Source: JACNIZ01 sp964344765
GTDB lineage: Bacteria > Planctomycetota > UBA1135
NCBI GenBank assembly: GCA_964344765.1
Contig: CAYFOM010000025.1
Span: 1 to 62,077, forward strand
DNA: 62,077 bases
Reading direction: 5' to 3'
Below the pieces are notes generated by a model. It did not search any database and was not told the origin of the DNA. It worked only from the letters and a program-made list of their open reading frames with translations. The position numbers and the translations under genes were made by a program. Shown in pieces: positions 8,695 through 17,783 of the stretch. How positions within the stretch are numbered: position 1 is the stretch's first letter; every line of letters starts with the position of its first letter.

Positions 8695-9665
8695 CAGTCC
8701 GAATCGACTCCAACCTCAGCAGCGCGCGCTTGGTCATAGACGGCGCGCGCTGCTTGCATGTCTAGCAATGCCATGCCGACGGATTTGAAGAAGGTGCAGT
8801 TGTGGTTGCCGCGGTCGGCGGGTTGGTTGGAGGCGATGAGGTTGCCTAGGGTTTGGATGTTGGATTCGAGGATTAGGCCGTTGGCGATGGGGATGGATAG
8901 TTCGCCGGATTCGATTATGGCGTGGGGAGTGTCGACGTAGACTTTGGCGACGCGGTGGAAGATGGCGTCGGGGTATTCGCGGACTTCGGGTTCGTAGGAA
9001 CCGATGGCGACGCAGTGTTTGTTGGTGTAGAGATCGGGGTTGTTGGGTAGGACTGGGGTTCGAGCGGTGGTTGCGGTGATGATGATTTGGGATTCGTTCA
9101 TCAACTCGTCGGCGGTGGATGCGATTTGGATATCGACGTTGGGGAGTTCGTCGCGAAGACGCTTTTGCATGGATTGGCTGTAATCAGCGGCGCGGTCGAG
9201 CAGTAATACGCGTTGAAGTTTTTTGGCGGCGCAGGAATGACGGACTTGTTCGAATCCTTGCGCTCCGCAACCGACCAGGCCGAGGGTGTGCGCGTCTTCT
9301 GGAGCGAGGTGGCGCACGCTTAATCCGGTGACTGCACCGGTGCGCAACGCAGTTAGCGATTTGGCATCAAGCAGTGCGAGGACATCGCCGGTGTTGGGAT
9401 CGCAGAGCACGACCAAACCTTGGATCATCGGATGACCCTTCTGCGGGTTATCGGGGAAGACGGTGATCAGTTTGGTGGTCAGCGCGGAATCGGATTTACA
9501 CGGCATCAGCAACAACTGATTGCCTTCTCCCCCACACGGCATCGCGACGCGATCGGGCATCGTGTAATTGCCGCTTTCTTGGATCGCCAGCGCTTGCTCC
9601 ACAGCCTCCATTGCTTTGACAGGAGGCAGGGCTTGACGGATTTGTTCTTCGTTTAAGAAAAGCAT
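8691..9665 (-). CDS. Ornithine cyclodeaminase / mu-crystallin family protein
   Basis: NAD(P)-dependent enzyme of the ornithine cyclodeaminase/mu-crystallin family. The family includes ornithine and lysine cyclodeaminases, archaeal-type alanine dehydrogenase and pyrroline-2-carboxylate reductases. Visible hallmarks are TTKLITVFPDN near residues 63-73, LTALRTGAVTGLSVRHL near 105-121, and the Rossmann motif LGLVGCGAQGFEQV near 128-141. At 324 residues it has the normal family length. It lies 32 bases downstream of L-serine dehydratase on the same strand, suggesting a shared role in amino-acid breakdown. Which substrate it uses cannot be read from the sequence. Confidence 0.88.
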   Translation of the reverse strand: MLFLNEEQIRQALPPVKAMEAVEQALAIQESGNYTMPDRVAMPCGGEGNQLLLMPCKSDSALTTKLITVFPDNPQKGHPMIQGLVVLCDPNTGDVLALLDAKSLTALRTGAVTGLSVRHLAPEDAHTLGLVGCGAQGFEQVRHSCAAKKLQRVLLLDRAADYSQSMQKRLRDELPNVDIQIASTADELMNESQIIITATTARTPVLPNNPDLYTNKHCVAIGSYEPEVREYPDAIFHRVAKVYVDTPHAIIESGELSIPIANGLILESNIQTLGNLIASNQPADRGNHNCTFFKSVGMALLDMQAARAVYDQARAAEVGVDSDC

Positions 9666-9697
9666 GGGATCAGGGCAATCAGGCTAGTAATTGAAGT

Positions 9698-11263
9698 CTA
9701 GGAACAGCAACCGCCATCCATCTTCTTTTCCAGTTGCAACGATGTCGGCGTGACCGCCAACCCACCCAAACCGGTGCAACGCAATTCACATGGCATCGAT
9801 TGACCGATGGTATCCATCGCGTCGATGACTTCATCGAGCGGGATGACTTGATCAAATCCGGCGAGTGCCATGTTTGCACACGACAGTGCGTTGCTTGCGC
9901 CGAGTACATTGCGACCTAGGCATGGAACCTCAACGCGTTTGGCGACGGGATCGCAGATCAGGCCAAGCATGTTTTGCACCGCCATCGATGCAGCGGCGAT
10001 GGATTGATCGAGTGTGCCGCCGGCCATGCCAACTAGTGCGGCGGCGGCCATTCCGGAACCGGCACCGCATTCAGCTTGGCATCCGGATTTTTCGGCGGCG
10101 AAGGTGGAGTGGGTGGCGATGAAAGTGCCGATCATCCCGGCGGCCAACATTCCTTTGGTCATTTCGTCGACGCTGCTGCCCATGCATTTTCCAGCACCAA
10201 GCACTTCACCGGGAAGTGCGCCACATGCACCGGCGGTCGGCGCGGCAACGATCACCCCCATCGAACTTTTGACTTCCATCATCGCGGTGACTTGCAGAAT
10301 GATTTCATTCAGCATGCCGCCGTCGAGCAAATTGCCGGCCTTCATTTGCTCGTGGAAGGGTCCGCACTGATTACCGAGGATGCGGTCTTCATATTCAGTT
10401 CCAGCCAGACCGATTTCGATTGAGTTCTGCAGCAACTCAACAATCTCGCGCATTTGCGCAAACACCGCATCGGGCTTGAGATTGCCGCGCGCGCACTCGT
10501 ACTCCACTCCCAATTCCCAAAGCGCCAAGTCGCGACCCTTGTTGTAGTCGAGCATGTCGGCGCAGGTGGTAAACGGCAGTTGAATATTCGGACGACTGGC
10601 AACCGGTAGAACTTGCTCGAGTTCCAACCATGCCTGAATGTCGAACTCTTGAATCATTTCATAGTGGTTGCTGCCACCGATGAAACGATTGCTCTTAACC
10701 TGAATCATTCCACCATCCGGATGAGGAAAAAATTCCTCCGGCGAGTAGTGCTTGAATAGATGATTAATTAATTCGGTTTCGTCGTCGTTATGAAAAATCA
10801 GTGTTTCATGGCAATCCCCAGCGATCGATACCGACTTGCCGTCGATTGCCAAAACCTCAATCATGCCGCCGCCAATAGAGTCGGCGATCAGCTCGTGGGT
10901 GCCGTTCGAATTCGACAATGTCAGCTTGTAAATATTCGGACTGGTGGTCGGAAACGAAGTGATCTTAATCTCCAACTCGATCCCCGACGCCGCCATGTGC
11001 GCCTCGTAATCCAGCAACCGCTCGTCGGTCAAATCCCAACCGAGCAGCTCGCCGAACAATCCCATATCCGAACCCTGAGTCTTGTGCGTGGTCGCCAGCG
11101 ATCCGCTCTGATCAAACTCCACCACCACCTTGCTCAACGCCCCACCCATCATCGACCGCGCCAACCGCCCAATCCGCAAAGCCGCCGCGCAGTGCGAACT
11201 CGACGCCCCGCGCATGATCGGCCCGATCACGTCGTTAAAGATGCTGGGTTGGTTGGGGCGCAT
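9698..11263 (-). CDS. sdaA: L-serine ammonia-lyase, iron-sulfur dependent, single chain
   Basis: Converts L-serine to pyruvate and ammonia using a [4Fe-4S] cluster. The N-terminal beta domain begins with SIFNDVIGPIMRGASSSHC, typical of the SdaA beta part. The alpha domain follows from about residue 250 with the conserved blocks APTAGACGALPG, SGCQAECGAGSGMAAAALVG and LICDPVAKRVEVPCLGRN, which supply the cluster cysteines. The two parts are fused in one 521-residue chain, whereas Bacillus uses two subunits. The C-terminus ends in GGCCS. The next gene downstream is an ornithine-cyclodeaminase-family enzyme. No regulator or serine transporter is adjacent. Confidence 0.93.
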   Translation of the reverse strand: MRPNQPSIFNDVIGPIMRGASSSHCAAALRIGRLARSMMGGALSKVVVEFDQSGSLATTHKTQGSDMGLFGELLGWDLTDERLLDYEAHMAASGIELEIKITSFPTTSPNIYKLTLSNSNGTHELIADSIGGGMIEVLAIDGKSVSIAGDCHETLIFHNDDETELINHLFKHYSPEEFFPHPDGGMIQVKSNRFIGGSNHYEMIQEFDIQAWLELEQVLPVASRPNIQLPFTTCADMLDYNKGRDLALWELGVEYECARGNLKPDAVFAQMREIVELLQNSIEIGLAGTEYEDRILGNQCGPFHEQMKAGNLLDGGMLNEIILQVTAMMEVKSSMGVIVAAPTAGACGALPGEVLGAGKCMGSSVDEMTKGMLAAGMIGTFIATHSTFAAEKSGCQAECGAGSGMAAAALVGMAGGTLDQSIAAASMAVQNMLGLICDPVAKRVEVPCLGRNVLGASNALSCANMALAGFDQVIPLDEVIDAMDTIGQSMPCELRCTGLGGLAVTPTSLQLEKKMDGGCCS

Positions 11264-11348
11264 GATCCGAGGCTACTGCACTGCCCCTTGCGCGTCCATT
11301 CATGCCGTAGGCAATGAGCGAAAAATTAGAAAAACTGACGGTTGCGGT

Positions 11349-11741
11349 TCAGGCGATTCGGACACTCCCGGTGGTGTATACCCAACCTCCGTTCTCGCGG
11401 CGAAAGTAAAACGACTCCCACATGCTTTTATGGACCACCAAATGGACGACTACATCTCCATATTTGCGGTCATCGTTAAAGGTTCGAATCACCCCCGAAA
11501 TCGGCACCTGATCTCGATCCACAAGATGCAGACGGAGAGCTTGGAAGATTTGGGCAATATCGTCAACGGATAACCCGGGGTCTACCTTCGTATCAGTGCT
11601 GGATAATAGGTCGAGGGTTACTGGCGTGGATGGTGTAAGCCAAATTTTCTCCGGCTCTGGATGGGTCAGCTCCCAGCCCACGACGAGAATGCACACCGCC
11701 ATGTAAAGGCAAAAGAACTTCCAGAAAAGTGACGACTTCAT
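11349..11741 (-). CDS. Small membrane-anchored hypothetical protein A
   Basis: Not recognised. From the ATG at 11741 (a TTG at 11756 is the open-frame limit) it is about 130 residues. There is one N-terminal membrane helix (about residues 5-23, FWKFFCLYMAVCILVVGW) and a small outward domain ending in VHKSMWESFYFRRENGGWVY. The pattern of helix, IAQIFQALRLHL, then two Trp/Phe-rich strands resembles the upstream neighbour at 11753-12214, whose ending has VDGVW in the same place, so the two may be distant duplicates. The neighbour's stop sits 12 bases before this ATG, implying co-transcription. No function is proposed. Confidence 0.6.
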   Translation of the reverse strand: MKSSLFWKFFCLYMAVCILVVGWELTHPEPEKIWLTPSTPVTLDLLSSTDTKVDPGLSVDDIAQIFQALRLHLVDRDQVPISGVIRTFNDDRKYGDVVVHLVVHKSMWESFYFRRENGGWVYTTGSVRIA

Positions 11742-11752
11742 TTCGAATTCAA

Positions 11753-12214
11753 TCAAGAGATAAACCCACCTTCATCTGTGAGCACCCAGACTCCGTCGAT
11801 TTTAGTGAAATAGTAGGTGAACACGGTGGCGTTTAACGGGCCGACCATGAAACCAGCCCAAATCTCCCAATCGCCATTTTGGGGTTGAATCTCCCAACGA
11901 TTCCGGCGAATGAGAAGGATGGGGCCGGGGTCGTGTTCCTCTTGGTCAAGATGCTTTTGGAGCAGAGCGATCAATTCGAGTACATCTGCCTGCGGCAAAC
12001 CCTCCTCAATTTCAATTTCCTCTGCCGCGATGGCTTCCCAAGTGATAGCAGTTCCTACCGGAAACTGAAAACTCCCGTCGTAGCCAGGATTGTCATCGCG
12101 AAACATATGGAATGCTGCCGCCACGATCATCATCGTAGTAATGATCACTATCGCCGGCCCATATTCCAAAATGCTGGGAACAGGGTGTGGGTTCGGCTGG
12201 TGTTTAGCCACCAT
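11753..12214 (-). CDS. Small membrane-anchored hypothetical protein B
   Basis: Not recognised. I start it at the ATG at 12214, seven bases after the stop of the PD-(D/E)XK-like gene and just downstream of an AAGAGA stretch; the open frame extends to 12256 but that would overlap the upstream gene. The 153-residue product has one N-terminal membrane helix (about 18-35, PAIVIITTMMIVAAAFHM) and an acidic exported domain with a Leu-rich helix (LELIALLQKHL) and paired Trp-containing strands (WEIQPQNGDWEIW, KIDGVWVL). It resembles its downstream neighbour in layout. It probably shares a transcript with both neighbours. Confidence 0.6.
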   Translation of the reverse strand: MVAKHQPNPHPVPSILEYGPAIVIITTMMIVAAAFHMFRDDNPGYDGSFQFPVGTAITWEAIAAEEIEIEEGLPQADVLELIALLQKHLDQEEHDPGPILLIRRNRWEIQPQNGDWEIWAGFMVGPLNATVFTYYFTKIDGVWVLTDEGGFIS

Positions 12215-12221
12215 GAATCTC

Positions 12222-12782
12222 TTATTCGTAAGAATATACCTGAGGGTTTCCGTCATCTTGAGTGACGGCGTGTAGCCGAAGCAAGCAGTTTTCTAAATCG
12301 GGAATCCCCGCGGAAAGGGCGCGTTCACGATCGGGATCAATTTCCTTGTGCACACCCGCCCAAACGAAAACCACCTTGTTTGAGAAGCCGTAATCCCGCG
12401 AGTCGGCAGAGGGGCCTTTGTATCGAATATTGGAAATCGAGAGGGAACTGCGGTGTTTTGAAATTAGAGCGAGCGATTCGAGATCCTTTTTGATGCGCGG
12501 GCGAGCCCGTGGAAGGTATTTCAGTTCGATCACTGCGATCACGCGTTGGGTGTTACAGATCACAATGTCCGGATAAAGACGCTTCACCAAACCCTGCTTT
12601 CTCACTTCAATCCTGGGCTCAATAAACAACCGGCGGTTTGCGCCTAACCGGCGATTGAGCTGCGCCCAAAACGAAGCTTGCAAACTGCGTTCGGAGTTAA
12701 TGCGCTGGCGGGTATAGTCCTCTTCAATGCACTGTTGCCAGGCACTATGGATTTGGCGTTTTAGGGGAGCTCGCCCTCTCAT
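12222..12782 (-). CDS. PD-(D/E)XK nuclease-like protein
   Basis: A 186-residue soluble protein with the layout of the restriction-endonuclease fold. There is an early Glu in INSERSLQASFWAQL (about 28-42), then PDIVIC (about 71-76) and the core IELKY (about 86-90), matching E...PD...(D/E)xK spacing. A basic helix with KDLESLALI follows. Many proteins of this fold are nucleases, but others are only structural relatives. The substrate is unknown and I see no partner methylase. It starts 12 bases after the oxidoreductase gene stop and is followed by two small membrane-anchored proteins on the same strand. A role in defence is possible but unsupported. Confidence 0.55.
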   Translation of the reverse strand: MRGRAPLKRQIHSAWQQCIEEDYTRQRINSERSLQASFWAQLNRRLGANRRLFIEPRIEVRKQGLVKRLYPDIVICNTQRVIAVIELKYLPRARPRIKKDLESLALISKHRSSLSISNIRYKGPSADSRDYGFSNKVVFVWAGVHKEIDPDRERALSAGIPDLENCLLRLHAVTQDDGNPQVYSYE

Positions 12783-12794
12783 AAGGTGGGATAG

Positions 12795-14117
12795 TTATCC
12801 AGGAAAATAGCGCGTCGGGAATCTCCACGGTGCGCGGTATTGCGGGACGCCGCGGTTGGCAAAGACCTTCGCTTCGGCCATGTTGTCGAGCTCGGCGGAG
12901 AAGTCAGCCGTGTGACCAGTCAGGTGGCTGAGAGTTGCCAACGTGATCGGCAAATCCACTTTGGAGTGGTATTCAACATTGCAACTCGGTTCGCCGCCGT
13001 TGCGGATGCAATCCAACCACTCAATTTCATGAATGCCACCGTCAGGCACGACCTGCTCGGGCACATCATTCGGATCCAACGCATCCGACTGCGGAATGAT
13101 CTCATGCGTGTTGTAGTCAGTCCGCAGCGTGCCATTACTGCCATGGAAGTAAATTCCCAGCGCACGTACCTTCGAACCAAACTCATATCCATGATGATTG
13201 AACTGCGCAAAATGCCAGCGCATCGTCAAGTCGGGATATTGCCAAACCACGTCCTGCGTATCCGGCGCATCGCCATCACCACCCAAAATGTAACGCCCAC
13301 CAATGCACGTCGTCTTCTCGGGATAACCCAACTCCAACGCCCACACCGGCAGGTCCAACAAATGCGGCGCCATGCCCGGCGTCCAACCGCCGGAGTACGC
13401 CATCCACGAGCAATGCAACGCCGCGTCGGCAACCAGCAAACGGTTGAACTCACACTCCTCGGCCGGACCCAACCAAAGATCAAAGTCGATGTCATCCGGC
13501 GGATCCTCCTTCGGCGCGGTTCCAATTCCACCCACGCCCATATTCCAACCCCAAAACATCTCGACCCGGCCAATCTTGCCCAGCCGACCCGACCGCACCC
13601 AATCCACCACGCGCCGATAATTCGCCGCCTGATGAATCTGCGTGCCGACCTGCGTCACCACCTTGTGCCGACGAATCGCGTTGCGCACCGCCAGAGTCTC
13701 GGCCGGATAAATGGTCATCGGCTTCTGCAAGTAAATGTGCTTGCCGGCCTCGGCCGCCTCGATCGCCTGCAAGCAATGCCAATGCGGCGGCGTGGCGATG
13801 ATCACCGCATCCACCTGCGGATTGCGCAGCACCTCGCGGTAATCGTTGTACGCCTTCGCCCCCGGATGAGTCTTCAGCCAAGCATCGGTGCGATGCTTCT
13901 GCACATCGCAAACCGCAATCAACTCCGTATCCGGATCCGCCAACGACTGCCGCAAATTGTGCGACCCCATCCCCCCACAACCAATCAACGCCAACCCCAA
14001 CTTATTCATCGCGGGACTGGTCTGCCGCCGGTGCGACCGCGTGACCGGTAAGACTGGAGTGGTCAGGAATGCGGCCGCACCGCTGATCAGAGCTTCACGT
14101 CGGGAGATGGGTTTCAT
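12795..14117 (-). CDS. Gfo/Idh/MocA family oxidoreductase with Tat-type signal
   Basis: NAD(P)-dependent sugar or inositol-type oxidoreductase. The N-terminus has a Tat-like signal (SRREALISGAAAF) followed by an Ala/Pro-rich stretch. The Rossmann fold starts near residue 39 (LGLALIGCGGMGSHNL). The family lysine is in the EAGKHIYLQKPMT block near residues 128-140, corresponding to the usual EKP motif. Tat-exported members of this family are abundant in Planctomycetota and presumably act in the periplasm with a tightly bound cofactor. Length of 440 residues is usual for this branch. It follows the last Mrp subunit gene by nine bases. The substrate is not predictable. Confidence 0.9.
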   Translation of the reverse strand: MKPISRREALISGAAAFLTTPVLPVTRSHRRQTSPAMNKLGLALIGCGGMGSHNLRQSLADPDTELIAVCDVQKHRTDAWLKTHPGAKAYNDYREVLRNPQVDAVIIATPPHWHCLQAIEAAEAGKHIYLQKPMTIYPAETLAVRNAIRRHKVVTQVGTQIHQAANYRRVVDWVRSGRLGKIGRVEMFWGWNMGVGGIGTAPKEDPPDDIDFDLWLGPAEECEFNRLLVADAALHCSWMAYSGGWTPGMAPHLLDLPVWALELGYPEKTTCIGGRYILGGDGDAPDTQDVVWQYPDLTMRWHFAQFNHHGYEFGSKVRALGIYFHGSNGTLRTDYNTHEIIPQSDALDPNDVPEQVVPDGGIHEIEWLDCIRNGGEPSCNVEYHSKVDLPITLATLSHLTGHTADFSAELDNMAEAKVFANRGVPQYRAPWRFPTRYFPG

Positions 14118-14126
14118 CGGGGTGTA

Positions 14127-15821
14127 CTAAAGATAGTACACCACCAACGACATACCTAAAATCACGGCGACCCAAAGCACCATGGAACCGGTCGGCCAGC
14201 TGCGGGCGAGGACGCCTTCTTGGCGGTGGTAGCCGGCTAGCCAGAGGGTTCCTTTGGTTAGGGTGCCGAGGGCGAAGGTGCGGAAGGCTTTGTCGGCGGC
14301 GATGATTCGGGTCGACACGGCGTCGATCATGTGCGGGACGAAGCGGCGGTAGAGCCAGTTGGCGTCTAGGTTGGCGGAGCGCAACTCCGGCGGGTAGATC
14401 TTGTAGATGCGTAGGCTCAAGAACGCTAGCGCCGAGAAACCTAGCAGCTGCATTTGCGCCAGCACGTGCCCGCTGGTGTATGGATCGTAGGTGTTTTCGA
14501 ACGGCAGCAACTGATACAGCAGGTGCGGGAAACAACCAATCGCGATGCAAAGCGTGGCCGAGATCGTCATTGCGATCAGCATGTTGCGCGGCGCTTCGTG
14601 CGCAGTCGCCACGTGTTTGGATTCGTGACAGAAGAAGGCGAAGAATGGAATCTTGATACCGGCGTGGTGGAACACACCTGCCGCCGCGAACAGCAAGCCC
14701 AGCCACGCATAGTCGTAACCTTCGGCCAGCACCGCCGACACGATCATCGACTTACTGACAAAACCGTTAAACAACGGGAAGGCCGAAATCGACGCCGCGC
14801 CGATCATGCACAAGATCACCGTCTTCGGCATCTTCTTATAAAGACCGCCGAGCTCGGATCCGCGCATTTCACCAGTGACGTATAGCACCGCGCCCATGCT
14901 CATCATCAGCAGACCCTTAAACAGCACATCATTAAACGCGTGAGCAACAGCACCATTAATCGCCAACTGCGTGCCCACACCAATGCCCACAACCATAAAT
15001 CCAAGCTGGTTGATCATGCTGTACGCCAGCACGCGCCGCAGGTCGTTGGCGATCACCGCGAAGAAGATCGGGAAGCACGCCATCGCCAACCCGATCGGCA
15101 CCATGATTTCGGTGCCGGCGTAGCCGCGCGCCAACGCGTAAATCGCGACCTTGGTGGTGAAGGCGCACAAGAACACGGTGCCGCTGGATCCGGCCTCGGG
15201 GTAGGCGTCGGTCAGCCAGGTGTGCACGAACGGGAAGCTGGCTTTAATGCCGAAGGCAATAAAGATCATCTTGCCGGCCATCGTCGCGGTGCCGATGTGA
15301 CCGAACTCCAAGCTGTGACCTTGGCGCATCCACGCGATTGCGCCGGCGAGTAGCAGCACGCCGGAGAAGACTTGCACCAACAAGTAGCGCTTCGCCGCGC
15401 CCATTGCTCGTTTGGTGCGGCGGGCGACGACTAGTACGGAAGACGTCAGCGCGAGGCCTTCCCAGAAGAGGAATAGCGTGAGTAAGTCGCCGGCGAAGAC
15501 TGCGCCGACGGCACATGCGGCGTAGGCGACTGCGCAGGACAGTTGCGCGGTGTCTTTTAAGTGCAGTGAATAAACCACACCGACGAATGCGGCGATGTGG
15601 AATAAGTAGCCGAACATGCGCGACATCGCGTCGACGCGCACCGGAATCAATTCCATGCCGAGGAATTCCGAGCGCACCATGACTTCCGGTGCCAACGTGT
15701 AGATAAACACTCCACCGACGATCGGCGCGGCCAGCATCAACGCGGCGCGCAGCTTGCCGCGAGTCACTAGTGCCAATAATGCGCCGACGAACAACGGGAC
15801 GGTGACGAAGAGTTCAATCAT
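14127..15821 (-). CDS. Mrp/complex-I-type antiporter core subunit, third copy (NuoL/MnhD-like)
   Basis: Polytopic proton/cation-translocating subunit related to MrpA, MrpD and NuoL. The charged residues of the translocation path are visible: Glu in LFLFWEGLALTSS (TM5 position) and Lys in FGIKASFPFVHTWLTDAYP (TM7 region), with a further helix region carrying NDLRRVLAYSMINQLG. The 564 residues include an extra C-terminal portion with a lateral-helix-like stretch and a last membrane span. The start overlaps the 149-residue upstream gene by eight bases. It is the last gene of the nine-gene antiporter operon and the third antiporter core in it; it may fill the place normally taken by the N-terminal part of MrpA. 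Confidence 0.88.
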   Translation of the reverse strand: MIELFVTVPLFVGALLALVTRGKLRAALMLAAPIVGGVFIYTLAPEVMVRSEFLGMELIPVRVDAMSRMFGYLFHIAAFVGVVYSLHLKDTAQLSCAVAYAACAVGAVFAGDLLTLFLFWEGLALTSSVLVVARRTKRAMGAAKRYLLVQVFSGVLLLAGAIAWMRQGHSLEFGHIGTATMAGKMIFIAFGIKASFPFVHTWLTDAYPEAGSSGTVFLCAFTTKVAIYALARGYAGTEIMVPIGLAMACFPIFFAVIANDLRRVLAYSMINQLGFMVVGIGVGTQLAINGAVAHAFNDVLFKGLLMMSMGAVLYVTGEMRGSELGGLYKKMPKTVILCMIGAASISAFPLFNGFVSKSMIVSAVLAEGYDYAWLGLLFAAAGVFHHAGIKIPFFAFFCHESKHVATAHEAPRNMLIAMTISATLCIAIGCFPHLLYQLLPFENTYDPYTSGHVLAQMQLLGFSALAFLSLRIYKIYPPELRSANLDANWLYRRFVPHMIDAVSTRIIAADKAFRTFALGTLTKGTLWLAGYHRQEGVLARSWPTGSMVLWVAVILGMSLVVYYL

Positions 15822-16263
15822 CGTGCGCCTCCGGGTTCTTGCTCAGGTGCAGGTCGTGCACCGGATGGTCCGCGTCGTCGGGGTGAGCGAACATGTCGTC
15901 GCTTGCATGTCCGACGTGCTCGCCACCGTGATCAATTTCATCGTCGCCGGTGATGTAATCCGCTCCGCCATCGGGTGCTTTCAGCGGGTATTCGTTGTAG
16001 TAATTTTCGGCGCGCATCACCACCTTGCGCAGTTGCTTGGCGGCCAGCACCAGCAGTACGCAGGAGACGAATCCGTAAACCGGGTAGAAGGCAAACATCG
16101 CCTCCCACGGGTGGTCGTGATGGCGGTGGATGACCAAATCCAGCAGCCCCATGATCGCGCACGACACCAGCAGTCCGCGCACCACCAACTTGACGTTGCG
16201 CGGGTTGTCGAACAGGTACTTCTTCTCGCCGTTGGGCGTGGTCGGAGTCTTGGGATCGCTCAT
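15814..16263 (-). CDS. Small membrane protein with His/Asp-rich tail in the Mrp operon
   Basis: A 149-residue protein with two predicted membrane helices (about 27-45 and 56-76, the second in FYPVYGFVSCVLLVLAAKQL), a YNEYPLKAP segment, and a polar tail of about 45 residues rich in His and Asp (EHVGHASDDMFAHPDDADHP). Not recognised as a named Mrp subunit. Its coding sequence overlaps both neighbours by four and eight bases, between the second and third antiporter core genes, so it is almost surely part of the complex or its assembly. The tail could bind metal or sense pH; that is a guess from composition. Confidence 0.75.
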   Translation of the reverse strand: MSDPKTPTTPNGEKKYLFDNPRNVKLVVRGLLVSCAIMGLLDLVIHRHHDHPWEAMFAFYPVYGFVSCVLLVLAAKQLRKVVMRAENYYNEYPLKAPDGGADYITGDDEIDHGGEHVGHASDDMFAHPDDADHPVHDLHLSKNPEAHDD

Positions 16264-17783
16264 TGACCTACCCCCTGTGCCAAATCAAAGAACACGTGCG
16301 GGAAGAAGAACAGCACGATGCATCCCAGTGAAGTGATGCCCATACCGATTAAACAAGGCGTCGGCGCTTCGGTGATTGCGTCGCCGTCGTCGAATTTGTG
16401 ATCGTGGTGACTGTCGGCGCGCGGCGAGAAGAACGCACGCAGCGGAATCACCAAGATGTACGCGATGTTCAGCAGCGTGGATAGCAGCAACACCGACATC
16501 AAAATCCATTCGCCGGCGTCGAGCGTGCCTTGCACCAGCAACCACTTGCTCCACGTGCCGCCCATCGGCGGCAGACCGATGATCGACAGCGCGCCGACCG
16601 AAAACGCCGCCATCGTACACGGCATGTGGCGGCCAATGCCATGTAGTTCGCTGACCTTGGTGCGGTGCGACGCCACCAAAATCGCGCCGGCGCAGAAGAA
16701 CAAGGTGATCTTGCCGAAGGCGTGCATCGCAATGTGCATGCTGCCGCCGATCACACCGGCCGACGTACCGATCATCGCGCCGAGGATGATGTACGACAGT
16801 TGACTAATCGTTGAATAAGCCAGCCGCGCTTTGAGGTTGTCCTTCTTCATCGCGTAGAAGGAACCAACCAAAATGGTGAAGCCGGCGGCGTAGCTGAGGA
16901 ATAACGCGCCATCGAGATTGGCGATGGTGTCGATGCCGAATAAGTAAACGGCGACCTTCATCACCGTGAACACACCAGCTTTGACCACGGCCACCGCGTG
17001 CAGCAATGCCGAAACCGGCGTCGGCGCGACCATTGCTGCCGGCAGCCAACGGTGGAAGGGCATCAGCGCGGCTTTGCCGGTGCCGAAGACGAACAGCAGC
17101 AGCAAAATGCTGAGGATGCCTTCGTCGGTTCCTTCGGGGAAGACGCCACCGGGACGGAATTCCAATGTGCCGGCGAGGGTGTAGGTCCAGATGGTGGCCA
17201 GCAGCATGAACGCCACCGACGTGCCCATCAAAATGCCGAGGTAAATGCGGCCGGCGCGTTTGGCGGCGGCGGTGCCGGCGTGAGTGACCAGCGGAAAGGT
17301 GGCCAGGGTTAGGACTTCATAGAAGACGAACAGCGTGAACATGTTCGCCGCCAGCGCGATGCCGAGGGTTGCGCTGATGGAAATTGCGAAGCAGGTGTAG
17401 AACCGTGTTTGGTTGATCTCGCCGTGGCCGCGCATGTAGCCGATGGCGTAGGTCGCGGTGACCGGCCATAGGAAGGATGCGATTAAGGCGAAGATTAGGC
17501 CGAGAGGTTCCGGGCTTAATGCGAGTGCGAGTCCGGGGATTGGTTCGGCGAAGGTCAGCGTTGGCACTGCGACCGTGCTGGCGGCGGCGGCGACTTTGCC
17601 GAAGATTGCGGCTTCACCAAATCCGAGTTGATAAACGAAGCTGGCGACGATGGCGAACAGAATGCCGCCGAAGACCAGCATGGATCCGTCGCGCAGGTTC
17701 GGCGATTTGCGCGCGAGCAAAATGGCGACCGCAGCCAACAGAGGCGTTGGCAAAATCAGCTGCAACAGGAGGTCCGGGCTCAA
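16260..17783 (-). CDS. Mrp/Mnh antiporter core subunit D, second copy
   Basis: Antiporter-core membrane protein of the MrpD/NuoM/NuoN family, 507 residues and about 14 helices. Signature positions are Glu in FTLFVFYEVLTLATFPLV and Lys in FGTGKAALMPFHRWLP, with the following conserved block VAPTPVSALLHAVAVVKAGV. The start is TTG at 17783, overlapping the previous stop (TTGA). It is supported by a strong GGAGG at 17791-17795, seven bases upstream, and there is no earlier ATG that avoids overlap. Position and length match the D2 subunit seen in operons with duplicated MrpD. It should translocate cations or protons alongside the first D copy. Confidence 0.92.
   Translation of the reverse strand: MSPDLLLQLILPTPLLAAVAILLARKSPNLRDGSMLVFGGILFAIVASFVYQLGFGEAAIFGKVAAAASTVAVPTLTFAEPIPGLALALSPEPLGLIFALIASFLWPVTATYAIGYMRGHGEINQTRFYTCFAISISATLGIALAANMFTLFVFYEVLTLATFPLVTHAGTAAAKRAGRIYLGILMGTSVAFMLLATIWTYTLAGTLEFRPGGVFPEGTDEGILSILLLLFVFGTGKAALMPFHRWLPAAMVAPTPVSALLHAVAVVKAGVFTVMKVAVYLFGIDTIANLDGALFLSYAAGFTILVGSFYAMKKDNLKARLAYSTISQLSYIILGAMIGTSAGVIGGSMHIAMHAFGKITLFFCAGAILVASHRTKVSELHGIGRHMPCTMAAFSVGALSIIGLPPMGGTWSKWLLVQGTLDAGEWILMSVLLLSTLLNIAYILVIPLRAFFSPRADSHHDHKFDDGDAITEAPTPCLIGMGITSLGCIVLFFFPHVFFDLAQGVGQ

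Noticed and set aside
8688..8700. Bidirectional terminator in the GGACT/AGTCC inverted repeat
   Set aside because: The stem is only five base pairs, has no T-run on either side, and lies within the coding ends.
12840..14051. Long plus-strand open frame of 403 codons opposite the Gfo/Idh/MocA gene
   Set aside because: The translation is Arg/His/Gln-rich without any domain pattern and lies entirely antisense to a clear gene; it results from the base composition.
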